NCBI GenBank assembly: GCA_964036665.1
Contig: OZ038529.1
Span: forward strand, 1,364,001 to 1,428,000
DNA from: Gordius sp. MW1
Taxonomy: Eukaryota > Nematomorpha > Gordioida > Gordea > Gordiidae
DNA length: 64,000 bases
Direction: 5' to 3'
The notes under the pieces were generated by a model, which ran no database searches, was not told where the DNA came from, and worked only from the letters and a program-made list of their open reading frames with translations. This document shows positions 45,973 through 58,825 of this stretch, one piece after another (position 1 is the stretch's first letter; every line of letters begins with the position of its first letter). The position numbers and the translations under genes are program-made.

Positions 45973-46533
45973 ATTTTCATATCTTTAAAAAGGGGTATAA
46001 GATATGAATAAAAATGATTTGAAGGAAGGGGAAATTATCATTACTTGAATTGGGGGAAATATTGGTCCCTACTGTGTAAACCTTGTCCCCCCCAAAAGGG
46101 GGACTCACCATTTAATTCTTTCTTTAGGTCCTTTATGTATTTTATTTATCTCCAAGAATAAATTTATTAATGAATAAAATCACGCAACTCTCGAGTATGT
46201 AAAAATCAAAGATCCGTATTGATAGAAATAACAAATACGTATAAGCGCGTCGGGGGGGGGGGATAACATACGCGTACTAGAAATTAAATGTAAAGGAATA
46301 AAGTTCTATGTATATATTCAGTACACAGATGTTACAATCAATTAACCTTTTGTGTCAGGGGGCATGGGGGAAAGAAAAAGTAACATACGTACCACGTATA
46401 GTGAGCGGCGGCGTTTCTTTTTATAAAAGAACAGGGGGGGGGGGAAGATATCCTCGTATCTCCGGATACGATACCTTGCGGTTTTCCAAAAAAAATTAGG
46501 ACCAGGGGTGGATAAAAGAATAATTGATATCAT
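45973..46533. repeat. Direct repeat N, copy 2
   Basis: About 97-98 percent like copy 1 by eye, with one fewer A-run base and one longer G-tract. It joins directly to ATCAGGCGTATCTCGC of the inverted internal region, sharing ATCAT at the join. Confidence 0.8.
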
Positions 46534-47038
46534 CAGGCGTATCTCGCATAAAATGCAACTCCGCCTACCATAATCACCTGGGAGCTATGAACTCCATAAT
46601 GGTAACCTTGGACCTGACAACGATGGTATTAACTTCCCTTCGTACATGCGAGGTAATTAACTCCAACAAATTAATCAATCATGCGCACGGGCAATTTGCC
46701 CACCCAGAAAACTCGACCTCATCAAACCTAATATAAAGGTGATAGGGCATAAAGCCAAAAAAACAGGTCATAACAGGCAATAAGCCTCCGAATTAATTAA
46801 ACACGTCCGTAGACGTCGCACCCGTAGGCGCCACCCAAGAAGGGTTAGCTGATATGTGGTATAGCGACGTTTCAATTTTTACGGTCAACGACGAAATTAA
46901 ATCGAGAAGACCAATCAAGACCGAACAGGAAAACGAGCCTGGTAATGTTCAATACAAATCGAGGTCAACAACTCAAGTTCGACGACAGGGCTTAGAAGTT
47001 AACGATCAGGTCGGTGGAGGTTATCGTGAAGGGTATGG
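46534..47038. other. Rearranged pieces of LTR-element internal region
   Basis: 46529-46836 matches the inverted internal region. 46850-46869 and 46870-47038 match the forward internal region (near 41697 and 41966-42131). Two junctions without duplicated sequence show deletion and re-joining. Confidence 0.75.
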
Positions 47039-47116
47039 TGTTGTAGTCGCTGACTACATTATGAGTAGCAAGCGCAGCTGTGCTTTCTACTCATAATGTA
47101 GTCAGCGACTACAACA
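47039..47116. repeat. 78-bp hairpin made of two opposed LTR termini
   Basis: TGTTGTAGTCGCTGACTACA plus ten more bases pair perfectly with their complement at the far end. A short GC-rich loop (CAAGCGCAGCTGTGC) lies between. It represents two LTR 5' ends joined head to head. Its right edge is the end of the whole composite and directly abuts GTTCT. Confidence 0.85.
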
Positions 47117-50100
47117 GTTCTGTAGATATGTTTATCTCCCCACGGAGAGCCACCTGCCGGACCATTTCAGGATATATCTCAACATTAGATGGCGTGGTAA
47201 TTGTGGTTATATTTAAAGAATAAATCTTAAAATCAATTTTCTTCTTTTCGTGTTTTTTCTTCGGAATGCAGAGACAGCTTCCCACTATAAAAATAAATTT
47301 TATAAACAAGTTATCATATCATATTAATTTAATTTGCAAGAAACATTTATAAAATTTAAATTACTGTAGTTTGAATTAGTGATAAGAATCAGCTAGTATA
47401 TTCTATTTTCAAGTTGATTGTTAAAAAAATGGAAAAATGCTAATGTCAATTAATAAAAATGAAACTATGTTTGTGTTTGTGTGTATGTGTGTTTGTTTGT
47501 TTGTATGCCACCACCAAATTTGGAAAACTACCAGACCTATTTGGCTCAAAATTTTACAGTTTATTTCCCATACTCCGGAGCATGTTTTAAGATTTGTTCG
47601 AGCCAAATCGGTCCAGTAGCTTTTTAGGGGTCAAGTTTTTTTGTTTTATACGTTGTTTTATACGTTTTGGCACTTAATAAAGACGTCATATGACGTATAA
47701 TTAGTGATGGTAATTTGCTCCAGTGAGCATTGCTCACTGTAAGCTCTGTCCCCTCACAAGCACTGTGTATCCTACTCTACTCATGAGTAGGACACAGTAT
47801 CAGATGAAAATGCTCGAGAGGCGAAAAGATAGTAGCAAAAAGTAACTCATGTATAGAGCTGTGTGCCTGAGCAGCATTATAAGTTAACTAACAGTTTAAT
47901 ATGAGCAAATGCTATGAGCAAGCACTGCTCATAGCATCTCATATCACATTATAATGAGTTGTTTTGTTTTAATACATTCTGTTGTTCAACAATAACATGG
48001 CTATTTGCATAGGCGTAAGTAGGATTTCCTCAAAGGGGGGGGGGGTATAAAATTTGTAAGATCAAATTTTTTGTAACAATTTTTTTGAGTTCTAAATGTT
48101 TTGTTTCCTAAAAGTTTAAAGTGATATTGGCGTAAAAATAATAAAATACAAAATAAAATTCCAACAAATATTTTTTTATAAATATACAATGTAAAAATTA
48201 TATAAATTAAAAATCATGGGATGGGTTCTAATCGGAAAACCACCCCTCCCTATGCCAATGGCTATTTGTTATGGATTAATATTTTTTAAGGCTAATTTAT
48301 TTTGCAATTTTATTTATATATGGCTAAAATATATTTTGAAATCAAAATTTATTTTTTATACATGTAAAATTTATTTAATTATAAATTTTTGAATTTTCTG
48401 TCTCACCCAGATGGTAATAATTTTTTTGACAATTTTAATATGGTTTAACTTTATATTTTATCGTTTTTAAGAAAAGGTGTAAATGTTTTAATTATATTAA
48501 AGGCTCGAACTCATTTTTTCTGGATTTTCATTATATATATCTAAAATGATTTTTAAGATTTATTTTTTATAAATGGCGAAATTATGTTTTATTGTTTAAA
48601 TAATTATTTTGACATTTTTAATATGACTTAATGTTTCTAAATTTATATTTAATAATATTTTTAGTTCAGGTCACAATGCAAGGTTTTATAAAAGGTGGGA
48701 AATTTCGCATAAGACATAAGTAATTAACACATTTGCTGAGCAGATTAATTGCGATATGTCACATAATTTAACACATTCGTTGAGCAAAATGGACAAGCAA
48801 CTTGCTATCAGCAATTGCTCCTACAAAACTACTTTTATTTAAAGTTGCAAACAAGCTAACATTTTTACTGCTTGAGCTTGTATTTGCTGTTACAACTTAA
48901 CTCCTCAAGCATTTTACCCCTCTTGATGACAAAGCTTATGCGTCCGAGCACATATGCTAGATATGTGTTTACGTCCAAGTCAGAGCAAAACAGCAACTTT
49001 ACAACTATACGTATAATATATGAAGCTTAAATGTTTTATTGCTGCATAAAAATTTTCTTTCATATTAAATCAGGCTAGACCCGTTACAATATGAATGAAC
49101 CAGAGGAATATAAACATTAGATTCTACAAAGTATTTTATGTCATGGTTATGCGTTTATTTTGTAGAAGAAACTTAAATTACATTTAAAACTCAGTGACAT
49201 TTCTTTAAGGCTTATGCTAAGCTTTATCATAAATAAATTGCATAGCAATTAATAAGTATTAATATGCTCTTCCCCAATTAATTACATATATGCTTTTTAT
49301 TCCATATCATAAAAGAAGCTTTTCCGTGTAAATTATATTATTGGATAAACTTATTTGGGTAATAAAAAAAATTTTCAATACAAAAACCCTTAAAAATTAA
49401 AAAAAAAATTATGTTTTGCCCCCCCCCCCAATTAGTCACTGCCCTTTCCTAATTAGACTCTGCCCCTCCCTAATTAGCCACTGCCCAAATTTTGGATAGT
49501 CGAGGACCTTTTTTTTTGCTCTCAGGAAAATTTTTGGTAGGGACAATTTTTGGATGTCGAGACCTTTTTTTTGCTCGCTGAAAAATTTTTAAATTATTTT
49601 TTTGGTGTCAGAAAAAATCTTATTTTAATTCTGCCCCCCCCCTAATTCAAACCTGCGTACGCCCATGTTAAATCAAAGTCATTTTTTTGCTTATTTTTCA
49701 CGTCAATTATTATTATAGGACGGTCGTGTCCCCTCCTGCGTGGCTAAATAAATTAAGTGGGCCTGGGCCTTGGACCCTCTTTAACTATTTGTTTAAAAAT
49801 TTTTGCATAATAAACACTTACCAATTATATTTGATATATTCTTAATCTATTGAAATTTATCTATAAAATGATATATATTCTGCTAATACACCCGGGTAAA
49901 TGGCAAAACAACGTTTGCCGGTTCATCTAGTGCAAAATAAAATCTAAAGTTAATTTCTATCATAGCACCTTTCACAATATAGAACGCGAATGGCTTAAAA
50001 ATATAAAAAAGCCACATATGTATGAAATATATTTTGACAAATATATGCAAAAGGAAGATTTTATGGATTCAAGATAATTTATATATAACTTTGCCCGTAG

Positions 50101-50702
50101 AACACAACGTTAAAACCTATTTGGACATGAAAGGTTCGCCCGTTTTAGTCAATTTCACATCTTGATCAAGTTGGACGTATTGCAATGTTTGTCGTGTTAC
50201 TTTTACAAAACACAAGTATCCAAAGGCCAGTGTCCTAGGCAGGATTGCCTCAAGGGGGGGGGGCGTAGATTTTGTATCAAAAAGTTTCGATTAAACAAAA
50301 ATAATTTAAATTATATACATTCAATATCTACAATGGGTTTTTGATAAAAAAAACATCAATATTATCTACAATAATAAGTTTGTACATAAAAAAGCATTAA
50401 CAATTAATTTGTTTAAATCGTGACCCAATTGCACCTGTGGTCTTTCTTCCATGAGCGCAATTTGCAAAGAGCTCCTTACAAATTCTCTGTAAACCCAAGC
50501 CGGAGCCATTGTTTGAATTTGAAATATGCCTTAGTTTTTTAGGCTTAATTGGTCCCCCAATACGAAAAAACCAATTGCCCGAGCTCGGTCCGCTAATTTT
50601 TTGATAAGCAAGAAACCAGCATGGATCTTTCACAGAGATATTCTTTTATATTTTGCAGCCTTTTAAATGCAATTTTTTTGTTAATTTTATTTAGAGGTTG
50701 AG

Positions 50703-51089
50703 TTGTTGGTCAAAGGAGGGTGCGAGATAGCTACCCACGCCGCACGCTTAGCCCTGGAACACCTCCCTCTGGGTGACTCCTTTCTAAAACTGGATTTTAA
50801 AAATGTTTTCAACAGCGTTCGCCGCACAGCTTTTATTAACGATTTTATCAAGCTATTTCCCCAATACACTAACTACATCATTTTAAGTTACGGGTGCCAT
50901 TCAATTTTGAAATTTGAAAAATTCTTCCTTAAATCCGCAGAAAGGATCCAACAAGGCGACTCCCTAGGCCCCCCTTTACTCTGTTTGGTCATAAATCACA
51001 TAATTAATGAAATTAACAAACATTGTAAACTCAGGGTTCAAGCTCGGGAGAGGACAAAAATTTTTATATATTTTTTTAAATTAAATTAA
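50703..51089 (+). pseudogene. Reverse transcriptase fragment, unit 3
   Basis: Same as the unit 1 and 2 copies (YGCHSILKF, FFLKSAERIQQGD), truncated by the SINE-like insertion. Confidence 0.8.
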
Positions 51090-51531
51090 TATTTTGTTCT
51101 TGTTAATATCATTGATAATATGAATTTATGACCGTCCGCTGGCTACTGACCAATGAAAAAAATGACCATTGGCCAAATAAGTCGAAATTTTTATGAAACT
51201 GGCCGGGAAATGTCCGATATTTTTAAAATGAAAAGGTATTTTAGGAACCGGAAAAGGTTATTTTACCCCTGGCCGCCCTGGGCACCTACGGGTAAAGTTT
51301 CGAGCGAATCGGGCGGGTAGTTTTAGAATTTAGCCCTTATTTAAAACTAAAAGGAATTTTTATTTTAATTTTTTTTTCTTTAAAATTTAATTAATATTAT
51401 GTTCTTGTTAATACCATTAATCTCTCAAACATATAATATAATTTACACACGAGGACAAAACTGTTTTTTGTGACTATGTTGGATGCTGCTGAAAACAATC
51501 TCTCGGCAGGGTTAGTCCCGACGGAGCTTCT

Positions 51532-51765
51532 TTGATCCCCTGGGAGGATGGTAAGTTCCTAGCATGGGACTTTACCTGCATCGATATCTTTGCGCCAACT
51601 AATAATAATTATAACCCACTTTCTTGTGCCGAAGATCGTAAAACACTCAAATACCGAGCCAATGCTCATTCTAAGATTTTTATTCCAATAGTAGCTTCCG
51701 GTTCGGCTACTCTTGGCAAAAAAGCATTAGCACTTTTTAAATCGATAGGAAACAGATCCCCCTAA
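51532..51765 (+). pseudogene. Retroelement C-terminal tail, unit 4
   Basis: Same as unit 2, with PDG in the tail frame and the TC insertion upstream. Confidence 0.65.
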
Positions 51766-54700
51766 GCTAAATACTCACCCCGCTTTATTTTAAGCCAAAA
51801 AATCGGCATTTTGATATCTAAATATAATTACAAATGTTTATCTGACACATGGCCCGTGTTGGCTATTGACGAATGTGATGAATAATTTTTTTTATTTATA
51901 ATATTATTTTAAGCTCCTTTATTGTATCGTGTATCAATTTTAAAGAATAAAAGCATTTTAACATTAAATAAATTTATGAATAGATGTATGCAATTAAGGA
52001 CCATCCATCGATACATATGTATGAACCATACATCTATACATACGTATGATCCATCCATCCATACATATGTATGAACCATACATCTATACATACGTATGAT
52101 CCATCCATCCATAGGTACGTATGATCCATACTCACATACATCTGTTCATAATTACATGTGTTCTGTAGATATGTTTATCTCCCCACGGAGAGCCACCTGC
52201 CGGACCATTTCAGGATATATCTCAACATTAGATGGCGTGGTAATTGTGGTTATATTTAAAGAATAAATCTTAAAATCAATTTTCTTCTTTTCGTGTTTTT
52301 TCTTCGGAATGCAGAGACAGCTTCCCACTATAAAAATAAATTTTATAAACAAGTTATCATATCATATTAATTTAATTTGCAAGAAACATTTATAAAATTT
52401 AAATTACTGTAGTTTATATTAGTGATAAGAATCAGCTAGTATATTCTATTTTCAAGTTGATTGTTAAAAAAATGGAAAAATGCTAATGTCAATTAATAAA
52501 AATGAAACTATGTTTGTGTTTGTGTGTATGTGTGTTTGATTGTTTGTATGCCACCACCAAATTTGGAAAACTACCAGACCTATTTGGCTCAAAATTTTAC
52601 AGTTTATTTCCCATACTCCGGAGCATGTTTTAAGATTTGTTCGAGCCAAATCGGTCCAGTAGCTTTTTAGGGGTCAAGTTTTTTTGTTTTATACGTTGTT
52701 TTATACGTTTTGGCACTTAATAAAGACGTCATATGACGTATAATTAGTGATGGTAATTTGCTCCAGTGAGCATTGCTCACTGTAAGCTCTGTCCCCTCAC
52801 AAGCACTGTGTATCCTACTCTACTCATGAGTAGGATACAGTATCAGATGAAAATGCTCGAGAGGCGAAAAGATAGTAGCAAAAAGTAACTCATGTATAGA
52901 GCTGTGTGCCTGAGCAGCATTATAAGTTAACTAACAGTTTAATATGAGCAAATGCTATGAGCAAGCACTGCTCATAGCATCTCATATCACATTATAATGA
53001 GTTGTTTTGTTTTAATACATTCTGTTGTTCAACAATAACATGGCTATTTGCATAGGCGTAAGTAGAATTTCCTCAAAGGGGGGGGGGGGGGTATAAAATT
53101 TGTAAGATCAAATTTTTTGTAACGATTTTTTTGAGTTCTAAATGTTTTGTTTCCTAAAAGTTTAAAGTGATATTGGCGTAAAAATAATAAAATACAAAAT
53201 AAAATTCCAACAAATATTTTTTTATAAATATACAATGTAAAAATTATATAAATTAAAAATCATGGGAGGGGTTCTAATCGGAAAACCACCCCTCCCTATG
53301 CCAATGGCTATTTGTTATGGATTAATATTTTTTAAGGCTAATTTATTTTGCAATTTTATTTATATATGGCTAAAATATATTTTGAAATCAAAATTTATTT
53401 TTTATACATGTAAAATTTATTTAATTATAAATTTTTGAATTTTCTGTCTCACCCAGATGGTAATAATTTTTTTGACAATTTTAATATGGTTTAACTTTAT
53501 ATTTTATCGTTTTTAAGAAAAGGTGTAAATGTTTTAATTATATTAAAGGCTCGAACTCATTTTTTCTGGATTTTCATTATATATATCTAAAATGATTTTT
53601 AAGATTTATTTTTTATAAATGGCGAAATTATGTTTTATTGTTTAAATAATTATTTTGACATTTTTAATATGACTTAATGTTTCTAAATTTATATTTAATA
53701 ATATTTTTAGTTCAGGTCACAATGCAAGGTTTTATAAAAGGTGGGAAATTTCGCATAAGACATAAGTAATTAACACATTTGCTGAGCAGATTAATTGCGA
53801 TATGTCACATAATTAATTAACACATTCGTTGAGCAAAATGGACAAGCAACTTGCTATCAGCAATTGCTCCTACAAAACTACTTTTATTTAAAGTTGCAAA
53901 CAAGCTAACATTTTTACTGCTTGAGCTTGTATTTGCTGTTACAACTTAACTCCTCAAGCATTTTACCCCTCTTGATGACAAAGCTTATGCGTCCGAGCAC
54001 ATATGCTAGATATGTGTTTACGTCCAAGTCAGAGCAAAACAGCAACTTTACAACTATACGTATAATATATGAAGCTTAAATGTTTTATTGCTGCATAAAA
54101 ATTTTCTTTCATATTAAATCAGGCTAGACCCGTTACAATATGAATGAACCAGAGGAATATAAACATTAGATTCTACAAAGTATTTTATGTCATGGTTATG
54201 CGTTTATTTTGTAGAAGAAACTTAAATTACATTTAAAACTCAGTGACATTTCTTTAAGGCTTATGCTAAGCTTTATCATAAATAAATTGCATAGCAATTA
54301 ATAAGTATTAATATGCTCTTCCCCAATTAATTACTTATATGCTTTTTATTCCATATCATAAAAGAAGCTTTTCCGTGTAAATTATATTGTTGGATAAACT
54401 TATTTGTGTAATAAAAAAAATTTTCAATACAAAAACCCTTAAAAATTAAAAAAAAAAATTATGTTTTGCCCCCCCCCATTAGTCACTGCCCTTTCCTAAT
54501 TAGACACTGCCCCTCCCTAATTAGCCACTGCCCAAATTTTGGATAGTCGAGGACCTTTTTGTTTGCTCTCAGGAAAATTTTTGGTAGGGACAATATTTGG
54601 ATGTCGAGACCTTTTTTTTGCTCGCTGAAAAATTTTTAAATTATTTTTTTGGTGTCAGAAAATTTTTTTTTTAATTCTACCCCCCCCCCCCCCCCCCCTA

Positions 54701-55753
54701 ATTCAAAACCTGCGTACGCCCATGTTAAATCAAAGTCATTTTTTTGCTTATTTTTCACGTCAATTATTATTATAGGACGGTCGTGTCCCCTCCTGCGTGG
54801 CTAAATAAATTAAGTGGGCCTGGGCCTTGGACCCTCTTTAACTATTTGTTTAAAAAATTTTGCATAATAAACACTTACCAATTATATTTGATATATTCTT
54901 AATCTATTGAAATTTATCTATAAAATGATATATATTCTGCTAATACACCCGGGTAAATGGCAAAACAACGTTTGCCGGGTTCATCTAGTGCAAAATAAAA
55001 TCTAAAGTTAATTTCTATCATAGCACCTTTCACAATATAGAACGCGAATGGCTTAAAAATATAAAAAAGCCACATATGTATGAAATATATTTTGACAAAT
55101 ATATGCAAAAGGAAGATTTTATGGATTCAAGATAATTTATATATAACTTTGCCCGTAGAACACAACGTTAAAACCTATTTGGACATGAAAGGTTCGCCCG
55201 TTTTAGTCAATTTCACATCTTGATCAAGTTGGACGTATTGCAATGTTTGTCGTGTTACTTTTACAAAACACAAGTATCCAAAGGCCAGTGTCCTAGGCAG
55301 GATTGCCTCAAGGGGGGGGGCGTAGATTTTGTACTAAAAAGTTTCGATTAAACAAAAATAATTTAAATTATATACATTCAATATCTACAATGGGTTTTTG
55401 ATAAAAAAAACATCAATATTATCTACAATAATAAGTTTGTACATAAAAAAGCATTAACAATTAATTTGTTTAAATCGTGACCCAATTGCACCTGTGGTCT
55501 TTCTTCCATGAGCGCAATTTGCAAAGAGCTCCTTACAAATTCTCTGTAAACCCAAGCCGGTGTTTAAATTTGAAATATGCATTAGTTTTTTAGGCTTAAT
55601 TGGTCCCCCAATACGAAAAAACCAATTGCCCGAGCTCGGTCCGCTAATTTTTTGATAAGCAAGAAACCAGCATGGATCTTTCACAGAGATATTCTTTTAT
55701 ATTTTGCAGCCTTTTAAATGCAATTTTTTTGTTAATTTTATTTAGAGGTTGAG

Positions 55754-56140
55754 TTGTTGGTCAAAGGAGGGTGCGAGATAGCTACCCACGCCGCACGCTT
55801 AGCCCTGGAACACCTCCCTCTGGGTGACTCCTTTCTAAAACTGAATTTTAAAAATGTTTTCAACAGCGTTCGCCGCACAGCTTTTATTAACGATTTTATC
55901 AAGCTATTTCCCCAATACACTAACTACATCATTTTAAGTTACGGGTGCCCTTCAATTTTGAAATTTGAAAAATTCTTCCTTGAATCCGCAGAAAGGATCC
56001 AACAAGGCGACTCCCTAGGCCCCCCTTTATTCTGTTTGGTCATAAATCACATAATTAATGAAATTAACAAACATTGTAAACTCAGGGTTCAAGCTCGGGA
56101 GAGGACAAAAATTTTTATATATTTTTTTAAATTAAATTAA
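55754..56140 (+). pseudogene. Reverse transcriptase fragment, unit 4
   Basis: Differs from the left-hand copies: LNFKN replaces LDFKN, so the catalytic Asp of motif A is lost. YGCPSILKF and LESAERIQQGD and PPLFCLVI are closer to the usual pattern of such enzymes (YG.PS.L.F). The copy thus mixes an older state with a lethal change. Confidence 0.8.
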
Positions 56141-56520
56141 TATTTTGTTCTTGTTAATATCATTGATAATATGAATTTATGACCGTCCGCTGGCTACTGA
56201 CCAATGAAAAAAATGACCATTGGCCAAATAAGTCGAAATTTTTATGAAACTGGCCGGGAAATGTCCGATATTTTTAAAATGAAAAGGTATTTTAGGAATC
56301 GGAAAAGGTTATTTTACCCCTGGCCGCCCTGGGCACCTACGGGTAAAGTTTCGAGCGAATCGGGCGGGTAGTTTCAGAATTTAGCCCTTATTTAAAACTA
56401 AAAGGAATTTTTATTTTAATTTTTTTTTCTTTAAAATTTAATTAATATTATGTTCTTGTTAATACCATTAATCTCTCAAACATATAATATAATTAACCCA
56501 CGAGGACAAAACTGTTTTTT

Positions 56521-56814
56521 GTGACTATGTTGGATGCTGCTGAAAACAATCTCGGCAGGGTTAGTTCCGACGGAGCGTCTTTGATCCCCTGGGAGGATGG
56601 TAAGTTCCTAGCATGGGACTTTACCTGCATCGATATCTTTGCGCCAACTAATAATAATTATAACCCACTTTCTTGTGCCGAAGATCGTAAAACACTCAAA
56701 TACCGAGCCAATGCTCATTCTAAGATTTTTATTCCAATAGTAGCTTCCGGTTCGGCTACTCTTGGCAAAAAAGCATTAGCACTTTTTAAATCGATAGGAA
56801 ACAGATCCCCCTAA
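56521..56814 (+). pseudogene. Retroelement C-terminal tail, unit 5, longest open copy
   Basis: Here CTCGGCAGGG lacks the TC insertion of the other units, so the frame stays open 20 codons further upstream (MLDAAENNLGRVSSDGASL). The Pro of the PDG motif is Ser. This is the only tail with its upstream frame intact. Confidence 0.65.
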
Positions 56815-57457
56815 GCTAAATACTCACCCAGCTTTATTTTACGCCAAAAAATCGGCATTTTGATATCTAAATATAATTACAAATATTTATCTGACACATG
56901 GCCCGTGTTGGCTATTGACGAATGTGATGAATAATTTTTTTTATTTATAATATTATTTTAAGCTCCTTTATTGTATCGTGTATCAATTTTAAAGAATAAA
57001 AGCATTTTAACATTAAATAAATTTATGAATAGATGTATGCAATTAAGGACCATCCATCGATACATATGTATGAACCATACATCTATACATACGTATGATC
57101 CATCCATCCATACATTTGTATGAACCATACATCTATACATACGTATGATCCATCCATCCATAGGTACGTATGATCCATACTCACATACATCTATTCATAA
57201 TTACATATGTTCTGTAGATATGTTTATCTCCCCTCGGACAGCCACCTGCCGGACCATTTCAGGATATATCTCAACATTAGATGGCGTGGTAATTGTGGTT
57301 ATATTTAAAGAATAAATCTTAAAATCAATTTTCTTCTTTTCGTGTTTTTTCTTCGGAATGCAGAGACAGCTTCCCACTATAAAAATAAATTTTATAAACA
57401 AGTTATCATATCATATTAATTTAATTTGCAAGAAACATTTATAAAATTTAAATTACT

Positions 57458-57602
57458 TGCTTTTGAATATGTTTTAAATGTAATTTAAATTAACGATGAG
57501 GATTAGCTAAACTTCACGGTTAACCTTAAGAAATTTAAAATATAACTTTATTGAAATAATTTACCTTTTAATAGTCAAATTAAAAACAGGAGTAATTTAT
57601 GT
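57458..57602. other. Extra ~140 bp specific to unit 5
   Basis: Where other units read AATTACTGTAGTTTGAATTAG, unit 5 has AATTACTTGCTTTTG, then about 140 bp of AT-rich sequence, then TGTAGTTTAATTAG. It is either an insertion here or a deletion shared by the other units. No coding content. Confidence 0.75.
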
Positions 57603-58799
57603 AGTTTAATTAGTGATGAGAATCAGCTAGTATATTCTATTTTCAAGTTGATTGTTAAAAAAATGGAAAAATGCTAATGTCAATTATGAAAAATGAAACT
57701 ATGTTTGTGTTTGTGTGTTTGTTTGTTTGTTTGTATGCCACCACCAAATTTGGAAAACTACCAGACCTATTTGGCTCAAAATTTCACAGTTTTTTCCCCA
57801 TACTCCGGAGCATGTTTTAAGATTTGTTCGAGCCAAATCGGTCCACTAGTTTTTTAGGGGTGAAGTTTTTTTGTTTTATACGTTGTTTTATACGTTTTGG
57901 CACTTAATAAAGACGTCATATGACGTATAATTAGTGATGGTAATTTGCTCCAGTGAGCATTGCTCACTGTAAGCTCTGTCCCCTCACAAGCACTGTGTAT
58001 CCTACTCTACTCATGAGTAGGATACAGTATCAGATGAAAATGCTCGAGAGGCGAAAAGATAGTAGCAAAAAGTAACTCATGTATAGAGCTGTGTGCCTGA
58101 GCAGCATTATAAGTTAACTAACAGTTTAATATGAGCAAATGCTATGAGCAAGCACTGCTCATAGCATCTCATATGTTTTGTTTTAATACATTCTGTTGTT
58201 CAACAATAATATGGCTATTTGCATAGGCGTAAGTAGGATTTCCTCAAAGGGGGGGGGTATAAAATTTGTAAGATCAAATTTTTTGTAACGATTTTTTTGG
58301 GTTCTAAATGTTTTGTTTCCTAAAAGTTTAAAGTGATATTGGCGTAAAAATAATAAAATACAAAATAAAATTCCAACCAATATTTTTTTATAAATATACA
58401 AAGTAAAAATTATATAAATTAAAAATCATGGGAGGGGTTCTAATCGGAAAACCACCCCTCCCTACGCCAATGGCTATTTGTTATGGATTTATATTTTTTA
58501 AGGCTAATTTTTTTTGCAATTTTATTTATATATGGCTAAAATATATTTTGAAATTAAAATTTATTTTTTATACATGTAAAATTTATTTAATTATAAATTT
58601 TTGAATTTTCTGTCTCACCCAGATGGTAATAACTTTTTTGACAATTTTAATATGGTTTAACTTTATATTTTATCGTTTTTAAGAAAAGGTGTAAATGTTT
58701 TAATTATATTAAAGGCTCGAACTCATTTTTTCTGGATTTTCATTATATATATCTAAAATGATTTTTAAGATTCATTTTTTATAAATGGCGAAATTATGT

Positions 58800-58825
58800 T
58801 TTATTGTATAAATAATTTTTCAATA
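58800..58825. other. Deletion junction in unit 5
   Basis: TTATTGTATAAATAA joins directly to TTTTTCAATACAAAAACCC. In unit 4 the same two points lie about 775 bp apart (53637 and 54418). AT-rich microhomology is present at the join. Confidence 0.8.

Larger units (their letters stand above)
40199..47116. mobile_element. 6.9-kb composite insertion of inverted LTR-element pieces
   Basis: The unit sequence CATGTGTTCTGTAGATATG is split. GTTCT precedes 40199 and follows 47116, a 5-bp target duplication. The left end is TGTTGTAGTCGCTGACTAC and the right end is its exact complement, so the composite has TG...CA ends made from the same LTR terminus at both sides. Inside, in order: LTR A, internal M, LTR B, a patchwork of LTR scraps, inverted LTR C, inverted M', a pair of 560-bp direct repeats N with 660 bp between, an inverted M' piece, forward M pieces and a 78-bp hairpin. 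Pieces differ by several percent and many indels, unlike the surrounding macrosatellite. Confidence 0.85.
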
